Positions 20,505 through 28,892 of a stretch of DNA of 32,341 nucleotides are shown here, piece by piece; position 1 is the first letter of the stretch; the number at the start of each line of letters is the position of its first letter. The notes under the pieces are model-generated. The model was not told where the DNA came from. It saw only the letters and a program-made list of their open reading frames with translations, and made no database searches. The position numbers and the translations under genes were made by a program. The DNA comes from Chryseobacterium sp. CH21 (lineage in GTDB: Bacteria > Bacteroidota > Bacteroidia > Flavobacteriales > Weeksellaceae): positions 1 through 32,341 of the forward strand of contig NZ_QICI01000103.1 of assembly GCF_004119445.1 (NCBI RefSeq), given 5' to 3'.

Positions 20505-23201
20505 ATGAAAGAAAGACTTTATGAGATCCTTAATGAGGAAAAAATACATGAGATTATCCCCTTTCTAAAAGAGCTTACCATTGAAGAAAGGAAAACACTG
20601 GTGCCATCTATAAAGAAAATGGATCGGGAGATCAGTAAAATTGTAATGACTAAAAATTCCTACCATACGGCAGGATCTGTGAATCAGCATTCCATTATTG
20701 ATATTGCTTCATTTGTCTGTATGGACAAAAAGAATTTCGGTAAAAATTACTGGAGCCTTTTCCGTAATATAGAACAAACTGAACAGATACTGGAGTGGGG
20801 ATGTCCGGATTGGTTTTCAGACTTTATCAATGAATCTGTAGAAGCTGAATTTACAGCATTTAATTATAGAGATATTTTAGGATGGACAGAAAAGGGGTAC
20901 GTACAGCCTAAACCAGAATTACTGGGGCATCACTTGAGCAATCATCCGGCTGATCTGGATTGGCATCCTGAAACACTCAATACCCATTTTTGGTATCTAT
21001 GTGAATATCCCTCCAAATCTTTACCTTTCCGTAAAGAATGGTTTCCTATTGTTCAAAAGCTGATCACAGAGAAAAAAATTGAAAGAAAAAGATTTCTGAG
21101 AGAATGTCTTCTGGCTTCCAACAGAAACTTTAATAAAAATGTGACCGGCTGGTTTATGGATGCATTTACATCATTAAAACCAACAGAAGAAGAATTATCT
21201 GATCTCCAGGATGAATTGCTTGCTGGGCTGGCTTCTTCACAGTCAAAAGCGGTGAATATAATATTGTCACATTTGAAAAAAATAGTAGGAACTTCTGAAT
21301 TTAAAAATGACGAATTTTCCCACTATCTTCCGAATTTGCTGAGCTCGGAGGTAAAAACAGTAGTGATTTCCAGTTTAGTGCTTACCGAAAAAATATTTCA
21401 GAGAAAGAAAATGGATCCCGAAATGCTGGGAATGGCCTTAAGTTCAGCATTTGTAAGCAAAGATGATGGCATACAGTCAAAAGCGGCAAAGATCATCCTT
21501 AAGTATATTCCGGCTTCGGAAAATATGATAGAGGCACTTTCTCATTATTCAGATAATATACTAACCAATGTACGTCCTCTTCTGGTAAAATATATTGAAG
21601 AAAAACAATCGGAACTGGAACCGATAGCTTCACAACAAGTTTTTCTGACAACAGATGAAAATGCAATACAGGTACTTCAAAGTTTTGAAGATCTGATGTT
21701 CTATCTTCCTTTGGCAATGGATGATCCGTATAGCTATCACTGCGATATTGCTTTAACCGGATTTGTCAAGTTTGCAGGAGATGTAGATGCAGAATCTGTA
21801 AAACTGATGGAACCCGTATTTTTGAAAGCCTGTAAAACCATAGCGAAATGGGAAGTACCCTATCTGAATGTTTTACTTTGCAACGCTATTATCAACTACG
21901 GTTTGGCTTTACTGGAAAAATACCCGATTCAGCTTAAGAATCTTGAAAAAATATACCAGAAAACCAAAGAAGAAGAAGCCTCCAGAGAATCTTATTCAAC
22001 GTATCAGAAAAAACTAGGTCCCATAGAAGAGGTTGGAGCAGATTGTCCTGCGAGACAAGCATTTAAGGAAATTGCAATATATGCTCTTGAAAAAATAAAC
22101 TCCGGAGATAAAATTCCTTTATTATTCCCAATCACCCATGCACCATGCTGGATTTCCCCTGTTACTTTGGTGGAGAGGCTGGAAAGTTATCAGAATAATA
22201 ATGAAGAACCCCATCATCTGGATATTCAGTTGGCGTTGCAGCGTTGTGCGTTAGATGATACAGCAAAAGCTATAGTGGAAGTTGAGAAAAGATTGAAAGG
22301 TGAATACAAAGAATTGTTACTTTTCTTCTTTGGCAAAAATGAAAAACCAGAAGGTGAATTTATACATCCCTCATGGTGGATGACAGCCGGAATTACCCGC
22401 TCACCTGAGACCATTTTTGAAGAATTCAGAAGCTTTGGGTATGATAATATTCCAGTGGAATTCTTTTCAGGAGCATACCAATGGAAAACCATTGATAATA
22501 AAAAAAATTCATACTATCCTGTAGAACTGAATATTGTCATTCCGGAATATTATCTTGAAAAAAGAAAAGATCCTTTATTCATGGAATATTTTGTTGCCGA
22601 GCAAAAGGAACTGAACGAAATTCCAGCTCTCTTGCTTTGTTTTCCTAATACTCCTGCCAATGCGTTGGCAAAAGTGATCAAATATTGCCTTTTCTATTCC
22701 GGAATTGCAGAAGTGTTTGAAAGAAGCCTTGTACTGAATACTGCAAACGCACTTTATCAGATCAAAAAACCTCTGGACGAAATCGGTTATCTGTTTTTAG
22801 GAACTATTTTCCTGGATAGTGATAAGACCATCCGTGGAACAGCAGCTGAAATATGGATTGAACATGTTTCCGGACAGATGATGGATAATGCATGGCTGGG
22901 AAGAGTGATCGGTCTGCACGAAAAACTGGAGTGGGCTCCCGTTAAAAGATTAACAGATCTTATGCAGCATCATATGCTGAATGTAAGTAAAAATCATAAT
23001 ATTGCTTTAGAAGAATTGATTTCCAATATCCTGCTTCAAATGGAGGCACCAGTTACCAATCTGAAAAAAATTCTGGAAATCTACCATGAAGTACTGGCCC
23101 TGAATCATTCAACAGCTCATAAAGAAATAATAGAAAAATTAAACAACTGGAAAGAAAACTCAAGTCTGAAAAAAATCTGCAATCTTCTTCTGAAAAAATA
23201 A
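20505..23201 (+). CDS. DUF6493-like large helical-repeat protein
   Basis: An 898-residue soluble protein. It is helix-rich throughout, with HEAT-like pairs of helices in the middle (about 225-480). An N-terminal region has the IIPFLKELTIEERKTLVP type of start seen in DUF6493 proteins. No catalytic motif is evident. It is followed after 3 bases by a SWIM zinc-finger gene, a pairing that recurs in bacteria near MoxR/vWA genes (compare the YehQ SWIM protein with YehL and YehP in E. coli). Function is unknown; a large scaffold is plausible. Confidence 0.7.
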   Translation: MKERLYEILNEEKIHEIIPFLKELTIEERKTLVPSIKKMDREISKIVMTKNSYHTAGSVNQHSIIDIASFVCMDKKNFGKNYWSLFRNIEQTEQILEWGCPDWFSDFINESVEAEFTAFNYRDILGWTEKGYVQPKPELLGHHLSNHPADLDWHPETLNTHFWYLCEYPSKSLPFRKEWFPIVQKLITEKKIERKRFLRECLLASNRNFNKNVTGWFMDAFTSLKPTEEELSDLQDELLAGLASSQSKAVNIILSHLKKIVGTSEFKNDEFSHYLPNLLSSEVKTVVISSLVLTEKIFQRKKMDPEMLGMALSSAFVSKDDGIQSKAAKIILKYIPASENMIEALSHYSDNILTNVRPLLVKYIEEKQSELEPIASQQVFLTTDENAIQVLQSFEDLMFYLPLAMDDPYSYHCDIALTGFVKFAGDVDAESVKLMEPVFLKACKTIAKWEVPYLNVLLCNAIINYGLALLEKYPIQLKNLEKIYQKTKEEEASRESYSTYQKKLGPIEEVGADCPARQAFKEIAIYALEKINSGDKIPLLFPITHAPCWISPVTLVERLESYQNNNEEPHHLDIQLALQRCALDDTAKAIVEVEKRLKGEYKELLLFFFGKNEKPEGEFIHPSWWMTAGITRSPETIFEEFRSFGYDNIPVEFFSGAYQWKTIDNKKNSYYPVELNIVIPEYYLEKRKDPLFMEYFVAEQKELNEIPALLLCFPNTPANALAKVIKYCLFYSGIAEVFERSLVLNTANALYQIKKPLDEIGYLFLGTIFLDSDKTIRGTAAEIWIEHVSGQMMDNAWLGRVIGLHEKLEWAPVKRLTDLMQHHMLNVSKNHNIALEELISNILLQMEAPVTNLKKILEIYHEVLALNHSTAHKEIIEKLNNWKENSSLKKICNLLLKK

Positions 23202-23204
23202 ATT

Positions 23205-24548
23205 ATGGAAGATACGCTTATTTACAACTATTCAGGAGCATCCTCTTTAGTCAGGAGAGATGCTCTTGAAGAATTATTTCTCGCCCAATACAGTGAGATA
23301 CATAAAAATACAAATGTTCCCTGCTTTTTCTGGGGAAATGTGCGGCAGCCCTTTATTTTAGCCAGATGTCTGATTGCCCTTTCCAATATTGTGAAGTCGA
23401 GTTTTAATCTGTCTCCGTTTCAGATGACACTTCTTAAAGATCCAATAGTGACAGCAGGAAATGAAAGATTAAGGTTTGAAGGCTTTTCTCACTGTGCAGG
23501 AGTTTATGCAAGAGTAGATGTACTGCGGGATGGATTGGATGGTGAATTCCTGGAAAACGGAACAACGAATGTAGATTTTAACCAGCCTATGATAACCGCA
23601 TTGGGAAGCATTCGTCCGAATGAAAAAATCATGCTTTCAATAGGTGAAAAAGAAGTGGGACTATACAAAGAAGAAGAAAAGATCATAGAAAGAAAAGTTC
23701 CTTTACCTGTAAAATGGATCAAAGGGCTGGGAACTGTTCAGGTCTATTTATCTGAATCAGAAAAACGCTATACTTTTAATAAAATCCAGACACAGCAATT
23801 GTTTCGCGGAATGCCGAAAGGAGTGGTGAAATCAGATTATTACTTGATTGTAAGAGGCAATAAACCTGTTTTTTCTCCCGTAAAATCTACAGATTCAGTT
23901 TGTATAGGAGGGCTTCACAGACTTCGTCTTTTAGAACCTCTTCTTCCTTATATTGATAGTATGCAGATTTTTCCACATGCAGATATGCAGTCTACAACAT
24001 GGCAGCTTTATATGGGAAATATCAGATTCACTTTTTCTTTATCACGAGAATGCTGGAGAGGTTTTTCAGGAGAAGGAGCTCTGTTGGATAGCCTGATTTC
24101 GGATGTTTCCGATGAATGGATTGATGCTTTGGATAAATATGCCTATGCCAATCAGTCTTTTAATCCTGCCAGACTTGCTTTGGAAGAGAATATCAGTTTT
24201 GATAAGACTGAAAATATTACAGGAAGGCTTGCGGCAATGGGATTACTCGGTTACGATCTTGATGATAAAGAATTTTTCTATCGCAGAATTCCTTTTAAAT
24301 TAAGCCGAATCATCGGATTAAATCCCCGATTAAAAAATGCTGAAAAGCTTATAGAATCCGGAAAAGTTGAAATTTTAAATAACAACAAAGAAAGAACAGA
24401 AGCCAGAGTAGCAGGAACAGGTGTACATCATACGGTAATCATTGAAGAAGAAAGAGAACGTTGTACCTGTGAATGGTTCAGTAAATATCAGGGAGAAAGA
24501 GGTCCCTGCAAACATGTATTGGCAGTAAAGAAACTGGTAAATATTTAA
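23205..24548 (+). CDS. SWIM zinc-finger protein
   Basis: A 447-residue protein ending in a SWIM motif: Cys-Thr-Cys, twelve residues, then Cys-Lys-His (CxCx12CxH) within about 25 residues of the C-terminus. SWIM fingers bind nucleic acid or protein. The long N-terminal part has no recognised domain and is mixed alpha/beta. It starts 3 bases after the DUF6493-like gene and is certainly co-transcribed with it. The pair may cooperate with a MoxR/vWA module; here the nearest vWA proteins are the ternary operon and Rsr. Confidence 0.8.
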   Translation: MEDTLIYNYSGASSLVRRDALEELFLAQYSEIHKNTNVPCFFWGNVRQPFILARCLIALSNIVKSSFNLSPFQMTLLKDPIVTAGNERLRFEGFSHCAGVYARVDVLRDGLDGEFLENGTTNVDFNQPMITALGSIRPNEKIMLSIGEKEVGLYKEEEKIIERKVPLPVKWIKGLGTVQVYLSESEKRYTFNKIQTQQLFRGMPKGVVKSDYYLIVRGNKPVFSPVKSTDSVCIGGLHRLRLLEPLLPYIDSMQIFPHADMQSTTWQLYMGNIRFTFSLSRECWRGFSGEGALLDSLISDVSDEWIDALDKYAYANQSFNPARLALEENISFDKTENITGRLAAMGLLGYDLDDKEFFYRRIPFKLSRIIGLNPRLKNAEKLIESGKVEILNNNKERTEARVAGTGVHHTVIIEEERERCTCEWFSKYQGERGPCKHVLAVKKLVNI

Positions 24549-24583
24549 AAACTGCTGATGCTCATTTATTATTTTGTTGACAA

Positions 24584-24656
24584 TCGCAAAGGCGCAAAAA
24601 TTTAATTTTGTTTAAGTACAGATCAATTCTGATTTTCTTGCGCCTCTGCGTTGTAT
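24584..24656. repeat. Intergenic palindrome (GCAAAGGCGCAA type)
   Basis: CAATCGCAAAGGCGCAA faces TTGCGCCTCTGCGTTG across an AT-rich loop. It lies between convergent genes and may act as a terminator for both. Confidence 0.65.
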
Positions 24657-24672
24657 CAATTTAAAAACTATA

Positions 24673-25125
24673 TCAATTTCCTGTTTGTTTCATCCATTCT
24701 TCATAGCTGAGCACTCCCAATTCCGGTCTGCCATCACCTTCCAGAATAGAGATAAACTCAAGCTGATTTCCATCTGGATCATTAAAATAAATGGCCAGTG
24801 CGGGCATCCATGCAAAAACCATAGGTTCAATACTTCCATTTTTTAGGAAATTGTACGGTTTTAAATGTTTTTTTTCCAAAAACTCCACAGAATAATTCAG
24901 AATATCTTCCTTACTGCTCGAAAAAGCAAAATGTCTGGTCTGAAGATTTTCCTTCTGCTCCCATAGCCCCAGCATAAATTCTTTTCCTTCCCCAACCCAC
25001 AAAAAAGCAATAGGTCTGGTCTCATCTCTATGAGCTAATGTAAGTCCTAATACTTCCGTATAAAACTGTATTGCATTTTCCAGATTGCTCACCTGAACAT
25101 GAGTCTCATATAATCCTTTAATCAT
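24673..25125 (-). CDS. VOC family (glyoxalase-like) protein
   Basis: A 150-residue protein with two beta-alpha-beta-beta-beta modules. It starts GLYETHVQVSNLENAIQFY and ends its second module with FNDPDGNQLEFI, the classic VOC pattern. A His in the first module and the Glu in LEFI are the expected metal ligands. Members are glyoxalases, dioxygenases or resistance proteins; the substrate is unknown. It stands alone on the minus strand, divergent from rsr. Confidence 0.85.
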   Translation of the reverse strand: MIKGLYETHVQVSNLENAIQFYTEVLGLTLAHRDETRPIAFLWVGEGKEFMLGLWEQKENLQTRHFAFSSSKEDILNYSVEFLEKKHLKPYNFLKNGSIEPMVFAWMPALAIYFNDPDGNQLEFISILEGDGRPELGVLSYEEWMKQTGN

Positions 25126-25437
25126 AGCTTAATTTTAATAACAACAAAGCTAGAAAACCATTTCCGAAAAACTCTGTATAGACGATGTCTTTAATGAAAA
25201 TGAGTGATAGAAGGATTTTATAATGATGAATTAGATTGTTACTAAATCTCAATATTTGTTTTCAATGTTAATTCAATAGAGGTGGGCTTTAGCCCGCCTA
25301 ATAAATTATAATCTAATTCTTTAGGCTTTAGGCAAAACTTAAATTTGCTTGAATTATTCAATGATAATATCCAATATAAATCTTCTTGCAATTACATTTC
25401 AAAAATAAAAAATCAAAAAAATCAGAGAAAAATATTC
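25126..25437. other. Spacer upstream of rsr
   Basis: AT-rich DNA with a small GGTGGGCTTTAGCCCGCC hairpin (25280-25297), a repeat style common in related genomes. No gene is supported. The reading frame of rsr is open back to 25345, but the promoter at 25438-25473 lies inside it, so that extension is not translated. Confidence 0.5.
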
Positions 25438-25473
25438 TACGCAAAAAGGTTGCGTAATACTGTTTTTACTTTG
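25438..25473 (+). promoter_or_regulatory. rsr promoter with 19-bp palindromic operator
   Basis: TACGCAAAAAGGTTGCGTA (25438-25456) is an inverted repeat. It is followed by TACTTTG, a near-consensus -7 element whose final G lies 17 bases after the palindrome. The same arrangement, with a 17/19 match in the palindrome and exactly the same spacing, occurs before the first Y RNA (28099-28134). Confidence 0.7.
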
Positions 25474-25533
25474 CATCAGAAATCAGAGAGGAAGTATCAA
25501 TCCTTCCCATGTTTAACAATAAAAACAGTAACC

Positions 25534-27054
25534 ATGAAATTTAATTTTTTAAAAAAAGAAAATAAAAATGTAGTTCTAAACTATGAAGGTGCAAAAGCAT
25601 TTAAAATGACACCTGCAGAAGAATTGTATAGTGCTGTTGTTACAACAGGACTGTCAGATGCCAACTATGAAAAAGGAACTGATAGATTGGAAAGAATCCA
25701 GTCTCTGATCAAAAAAAATGAGCCTGAGTTTGTAGCAAAACTCGCTGTATATGCAAGGAAAGATATGTACCTAAGATCCATTCCATTGGTTTTGACGACT
25801 GAATTGGCAAAGCAGGCTTCAGGTACAGACCTTGTAAGCAAAACTGTAGATGGAGTGGTGCAAAGAGCAGATGAAATCACAGAATTGCTGGCGTATTATC
25901 AGTTGGCGAATAAAAGAACTGATACCAAGAAACTGAACAAACTGTCAAAGCAGATTCAGAAAGGTCTGGTGAAATCATTCAATAAATTTGATGAATACCA
26001 GTTTGCAAAATACAACAGAAAAGCAGAAGTAACCTTGAAAGATGCGTTATTTCTGGTTCACCCGAAAGCTAAAGATGAAAATCAGCAGGTAGTTTTCAAT
26101 AAAATTGCCAACAATACGCTGGAAACTCCATATACATGGGAAGTTGAGCTTTCTGTTTTGGGTCAGACCAAATTTGCAGATGATGCAGCAAGAAAACTGG
26201 CTTTCAAAAACAAATGGGAAGGATTGATCTTCAGCAACAAACTGGGTTATATGGCAATCATGAGAAACCTGAGAAATATCCTGGAAGCTAAAGTATCATC
26301 TGATGCGATGAACAAAGTGTGCAGATATCTTTCCGATGAAAGAGCCGTATCTAACTCAAAGCAGCTTCCATTCCGATTTCTGGCCGCTTATAGAGAATTA
26401 AAAAACATTGATTCTCCTTATCTGGCCTCAGTATTGGAAGCATTGGAAAATGCCGTTGTGGTGAGTGCCAGAAACATCAAAGGTTTTGGTTTTGATACTT
26501 CAGTAGTGATCGCTGCGGACGTGTCAGGTTCTATGCAGAAAGCAGTTTCTGCCAAAAGTAAAATTTTACTGTATGATATCGGTTTGCTGATGTCTATGAT
26601 CCTGCAGTCACAGTGTAAAAACGTGGTGACAGGTATCTTCGGTGACCGCTGGCTAAGAGTTCCCATGCCGAAAAACGGTATTTTGAGGAACGTAGATGCA
26701 TTCTACAAACGTGAAGGTGAAGTAGGATATTCTACCAATGGCTATCTGGTAATTGAAGACCTGATCAAAAGAAGAGAACAGGTGGATAAAGTAATGCTTT
26801 TCACAGATACCCAGATGTGGGATAGCAAAGGAAACAGAAATTCATTTGAAGACACTTGGAAGAAGTATAAAGCCATCGTTCCTCATGCAAAACTGTATAT
26901 TTTTGACCTTGTAGGTTATGGTACGCAGCCACTTGATATCAGGAAAGATGATGTACACCTTATTGCAGGTTGGTCAGACAAAATTTTCGATGTACTGAAT
27001 GCGTTGGAAGACAAAAAATCTGCAGTGAAAATGATTCAAAAAGTAGTGCTGTAA
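25534..27054 (+). CDS. rsr: TROVE domain Ro60 homologue (Rsr)
   Basis: I chose ATG 25534 because it lies 60 bases after the promoter and begins MKFNFLKKE. It gives 506 residues, typical for bacterial Ro proteins. The N-terminal two thirds form the TROVE domain (helical repeats: TPAEELYSAVVTTGL, FVAKLAVYARKDMYLRSIP), a ring that binds Y RNAs and ends of misfolded RNA. A vWA domain follows with an intact MIDAS DVSGS at 329-333. In Deinococcus and Salmonella, Rsr with Y RNA associates with exoribonucleases, and in Salmonella it sits beside an RNA repair operon. Here Y RNA-like genes lie 1.1 kb downstream and an RNA ligase set lies upstream. Confidence 0.92.
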   Translation: MKFNFLKKENKNVVLNYEGAKAFKMTPAEELYSAVVTTGLSDANYEKGTDRLERIQSLIKKNEPEFVAKLAVYARKDMYLRSIPLVLTTELAKQASGTDLVSKTVDGVVQRADEITELLAYYQLANKRTDTKKLNKLSKQIQKGLVKSFNKFDEYQFAKYNRKAEVTLKDALFLVHPKAKDENQQVVFNKIANNTLETPYTWEVELSVLGQTKFADDAARKLAFKNKWEGLIFSNKLGYMAIMRNLRNILEAKVSSDAMNKVCRYLSDERAVSNSKQLPFRFLAAYRELKNIDSPYLASVLEALENAVVVSARNIKGFGFDTSVVIAADVSGSMQKAVSAKSKILLYDIGLLMSMILQSQCKNVVTGIFGDRWLRVPMPKNGILRNVDAFYKREGEVGYSTNGYLVIEDLIKRREQVDKVMLFTDTQMWDSKGNRNSFEDTWKKYKAIVPHAKLYIFDLVGYGTQPLDIRKDDVHLIAGWSDKIFDVLNALEDKKSAVKMIQKVVL

Positions 27055-27562
27055 CAGGCACTGCTTTTAAAATAAAAATTATTAACACAAAAAAATAATA
27101 TATTCAGGAGCTTAATCCCGCTTTCCACTTTATCTTTTTCGGCAAAGCTTTTTTCAAGCCATTAAGAAAAAGGATGCCATTGCAATCGGGGCTAGGAATG
27201 ATAATTATAAGTTATGAATTATAAATTCTTCTTTATAATGGAATAGTGGCTCTTTGTAAAACCTAACAGAATGTATGTGAAAAAGAATAATAAAAAGTCG
27301 GAATTTCCAGCGATGACAATATGACATAGGAAATGGAGGTGTTAAGAAAATAAGCTACGCGAACGTTAAGAAAATTCTATTGTCTGAAGCGCGACACAGA
27401 AAGTGAAACGGAGAAGTAATAGTAAATTCGCGCAAGTTTTAGAATTTTTAGAGAGTGTAGATTATTTTTAGCCGGAGTTTCCAGGTCTTGAACTTTTGGT
27501 TCTTTTGCTTCAAGGCAAAACGAACAAATATTTAAATAAAAAATAAAACTGTTTAAAAAACA
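27055..27562. other. Intergenic spacer with a probable interspersed repeat
   Basis: No gene with normal features is found in these 508 bases. The segment 27300-27540 has an unusual mixed composition and contains several short, stop-interrupted frames on both strands. It looks like a non-coding interspersed element or the remains of a gene. There is no second copy in the window. Confidence 0.4.
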
Positions 27563-28087
27563 ATGGGGAATCTATTTTACAGAATTGAAAAGGATCTTAA
27601 AGAAGGCAGAAAGAAAAAGGCATGCGACAGATTAAGAAATATGATCAATCAGTTTCCTAATGATCTTTCTCTGAGAAAAAAGTTAGGACAGATTTATTTT
27701 GAGGCTGGGTTTCTTGACGAAGCAGGTAAATTTTGGATTCTATCTATACCAGAGAATAACGAAATGGAGACAGCGATTGAAATTTACAGAAAGTCTTTAA
27801 GCAATTCAGGAAATGCTATTTTAAAAGATATTGTTTTCAGAGGAGATAAAAATCTGCTTAATGAATATACAAGGAAAGTAATTACTGAACTTGAACAACA
27901 TAGTCTTAAAATCACAAAACAGATTCCTGTTTTCAAAGCCAAAATGAGAGAGAAAGAAAACTATTCAGAAAACAAAACAGGCTTTTTAAGTAAAATCGGA
28001 ATTTGTTTAATCATAGGATTTATTATATCGCTTCCTTTATTAGGTATTTTTAAACTTTTTGAAATGATGTCATCATTATTTTCTTAA
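27563..28087 (+). CDS. DUF6584-like TPR/membrane protein
   Basis: A 174-residue protein. The N-terminal part has a TPR-like helix pair (ACDRLRNMINQFPNDLSLRKKLGQIYFEAGFLDEA, given only as a pattern) as in DUF6584 proteins. A middle acidic and basic linker follows, and a C-terminal hydrophobic helix (about 147-167) should anchor it in the membrane. It lies between rsr and the Y RNA cluster and ends only 11 bases before the shared operator. A role with Rsr is possible but unproven. Confidence 0.65.
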   Translation: MGNLFYRIEKDLKEGRKKKACDRLRNMINQFPNDLSLRKKLGQIYFEAGFLDEAGKFWILSIPENNEMETAIEIYRKSLSNSGNAILKDIVFRGDKNLLNEYTRKVITELEQHSLKITKQIPVFKAKMREKENYSENKTGFLSKIGICLIIGFIISLPLLGIFKLFEMMSSLFS

Positions 28088-28098
28088 TAAATTTAAAC

Positions 28099-28134
28099 TA
28101 CGTAAAAAGATTGCGTACTCACAATATAATTTTG
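28099..28134 (+). promoter_or_regulatory. Y RNA promoter with the same operator as rsr
   Basis: TACGTAAAAAGATTGCGTA (28099-28117) differs from the rsr palindrome at two of 19 positions. It is followed at the same 17-base distance by TAATTTTG (28127-28134), an exact TAnnTTTG element. Transcription should start near 28140. Confidence 0.7.
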
Positions 28135-28139
28135 CAGTG

Positions 28140-28298
28140 TTAATATTGCTGGTGCCGTTAGAAAGACCTCCTTCGATTCCAAACTGACAGAGTCTTTCAC
28201 CAGATTGCCCGGTAGCTAACCAATGCCGTTGATAAGAGTTTCATTGTCAACTTTCAATTGAACATCAATTACTCTTATGATTCATTGCTTGGTTTTTA
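28140..28298 (+). ncRNA. Y RNA-like RNA 1 (no tRNA module)
   Basis: CTGGTG pairs with CACCAG and AAAGAC with GTCTTT, leaving the bulged CCGTTAG on the 5' strand. This is the Ro-binding type of stem. The 5' strand contains the cluster motif GTGCCGTTAGAAA. The 3' part folds as CCAATG/CATTG with ATAAGAGT/ACTCTTAT and ends with TTGG and a T run as terminator. No T-arm is present. Confidence 0.6.
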
Positions 28299-28345
28299 AT
28301 AAAAAACAACTGCGTAAAAAGAAAACTAATAACTATGAATAATTA

Positions 28346-28493
28346 AAATCAAGTGTCGTCTTAGAATCATACTTCGAGATTGAATAAACATTGGGTCGCA
28401 GGTTCGAATCCTGCCTTCTCCCTCGAAAAGGAGAGGTAGCTCAGCAGGTAGAGCAAATGCACGGAAGATTCTGAAAAATATTACCTTGATTTG
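28346..28493 (+). ncRNA. Y RNA-like RNA 2 with a circularly permuted tRNA module
   Basis: Outer stem AAATCAAG/CTTGATTT and inner stem AGAATC/GATTCT are separated on the 5' side by TGTCGTCTT. The internal module reads in permuted order. The T-arm (28398-28414, GCAGG-TTCGAAT-CCTGC) comes first, then the acceptor 3' strand CTTCTCC. An 8-base loop follows, then acceptor 5' strand GGAGAGG and a D-arm with GG (28437-28455). There is no anticodon arm. This is the organisation described for bacterial Y RNAs that mimic tRNA. Confidence 0.8.
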
Positions 28494-28494
28494 T

Positions 28495-28600
28495 AAAAGA
28501 GTGCCGTAGAAAAGGCCTACTTCGGTTTAATTTGGTTCGACTCCAGAAGGTCATGAAAGTGATCTTGTACAAGTCTTTTCGAACTTAGCCTCTTTTTATT
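28495..28600 (+). ncRNA. Y RNA-like RNA 3 with a T-arm minihelix
   Basis: Outer stem AAAAGAG/CTCTTTT and inner stem GAAAAG/CTTTTC flank the bulge TGCCGTA. The module keeps a T-arm (28531-28547, loop TTCGACT) and a 7-bp acceptor-like helix AAGGTCA/TGATCTT closed by TGAAAG. The D-arm is missing. It ends in CTCTTTTTATTTT, which can terminate transcription. It starts 2 bases after the stem of RNA 2, so the two may be processed from one transcript. Confidence 0.7.
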
Positions 28601-28608
28601 TTAAACAC

Positions 28609-28765
28609 AAACAAGTGCCGTAGAAAAATGTTACTTCGCTCATCACGACGGGGTCACGGGTTCGAATCCCGTCTCTTCCACAACAAAAAAACACAGTCTA
28701 TAATAGGAAGAGTAGCTCAGCTGGTTAGAGCACGACTGCATTATTCGTTTTTCGCCTTGTTTTCT
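28609..28765 (+). ncRNA. Y RNA-like RNA 4 with a permuted tRNA module and long acceptor loop
   Basis: Outer stem AAACAAG/CTTGTTT and inner stem GAAAAA/TTTTTC flank the bulge TGCCGTA. T-arm ACGGG-TTCGAAT-CCCGT (28656-28672), acceptor 3' strand CTCTTCC followed by ACAA, a 26-base loop, acceptor 5' strand GGAAGAG (perfect 7 bp) and a full D-arm (28713-28731). The halves could be a tRNA reordered by duplication and loss. Confidence 0.78.
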
Positions 28766-28771
28766 CATATC

Positions 28772-28876
28772 AGAAGCCGGAAGTGGGACGTTGAAAGATC
28801 TTTGTATCATAATTTTCTATAAAGTCAGATGGATTGTCAGACTTTAATTTCTTTCTTCTTCCCACTTCCAGCTTCT
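28772..28876. repeat. Long intergenic palindrome between Y RNA 4 and 5
   Basis: AGAAGCCGGAAGTGGGA and TCCCACTTCCAGCTTCT pair over 15 of 17 positions. An inner AAAGTC/GACTTT hairpin is present. It belongs to the GAAGCTGG family seen at 16264 and 16891. Confidence 0.65.
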
Positions 28877-28892
28877 TTATATTCATTATTAT

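Noticed and set aside
25345..25533. A 63-codon N-terminal extension of rsr
   Set aside because: The promoter and its palindromic operator lie inside this stretch, the residues are low-complexity, and known Ro proteins start near MKFNFLKK.
28628..28822. A 64-codon plus-strand frame in the Y RNA cluster
   Set aside because: It reads through T-arm, D-arm and stem sequences of Y RNA 4. The RNA structure explains the bases better than coding.
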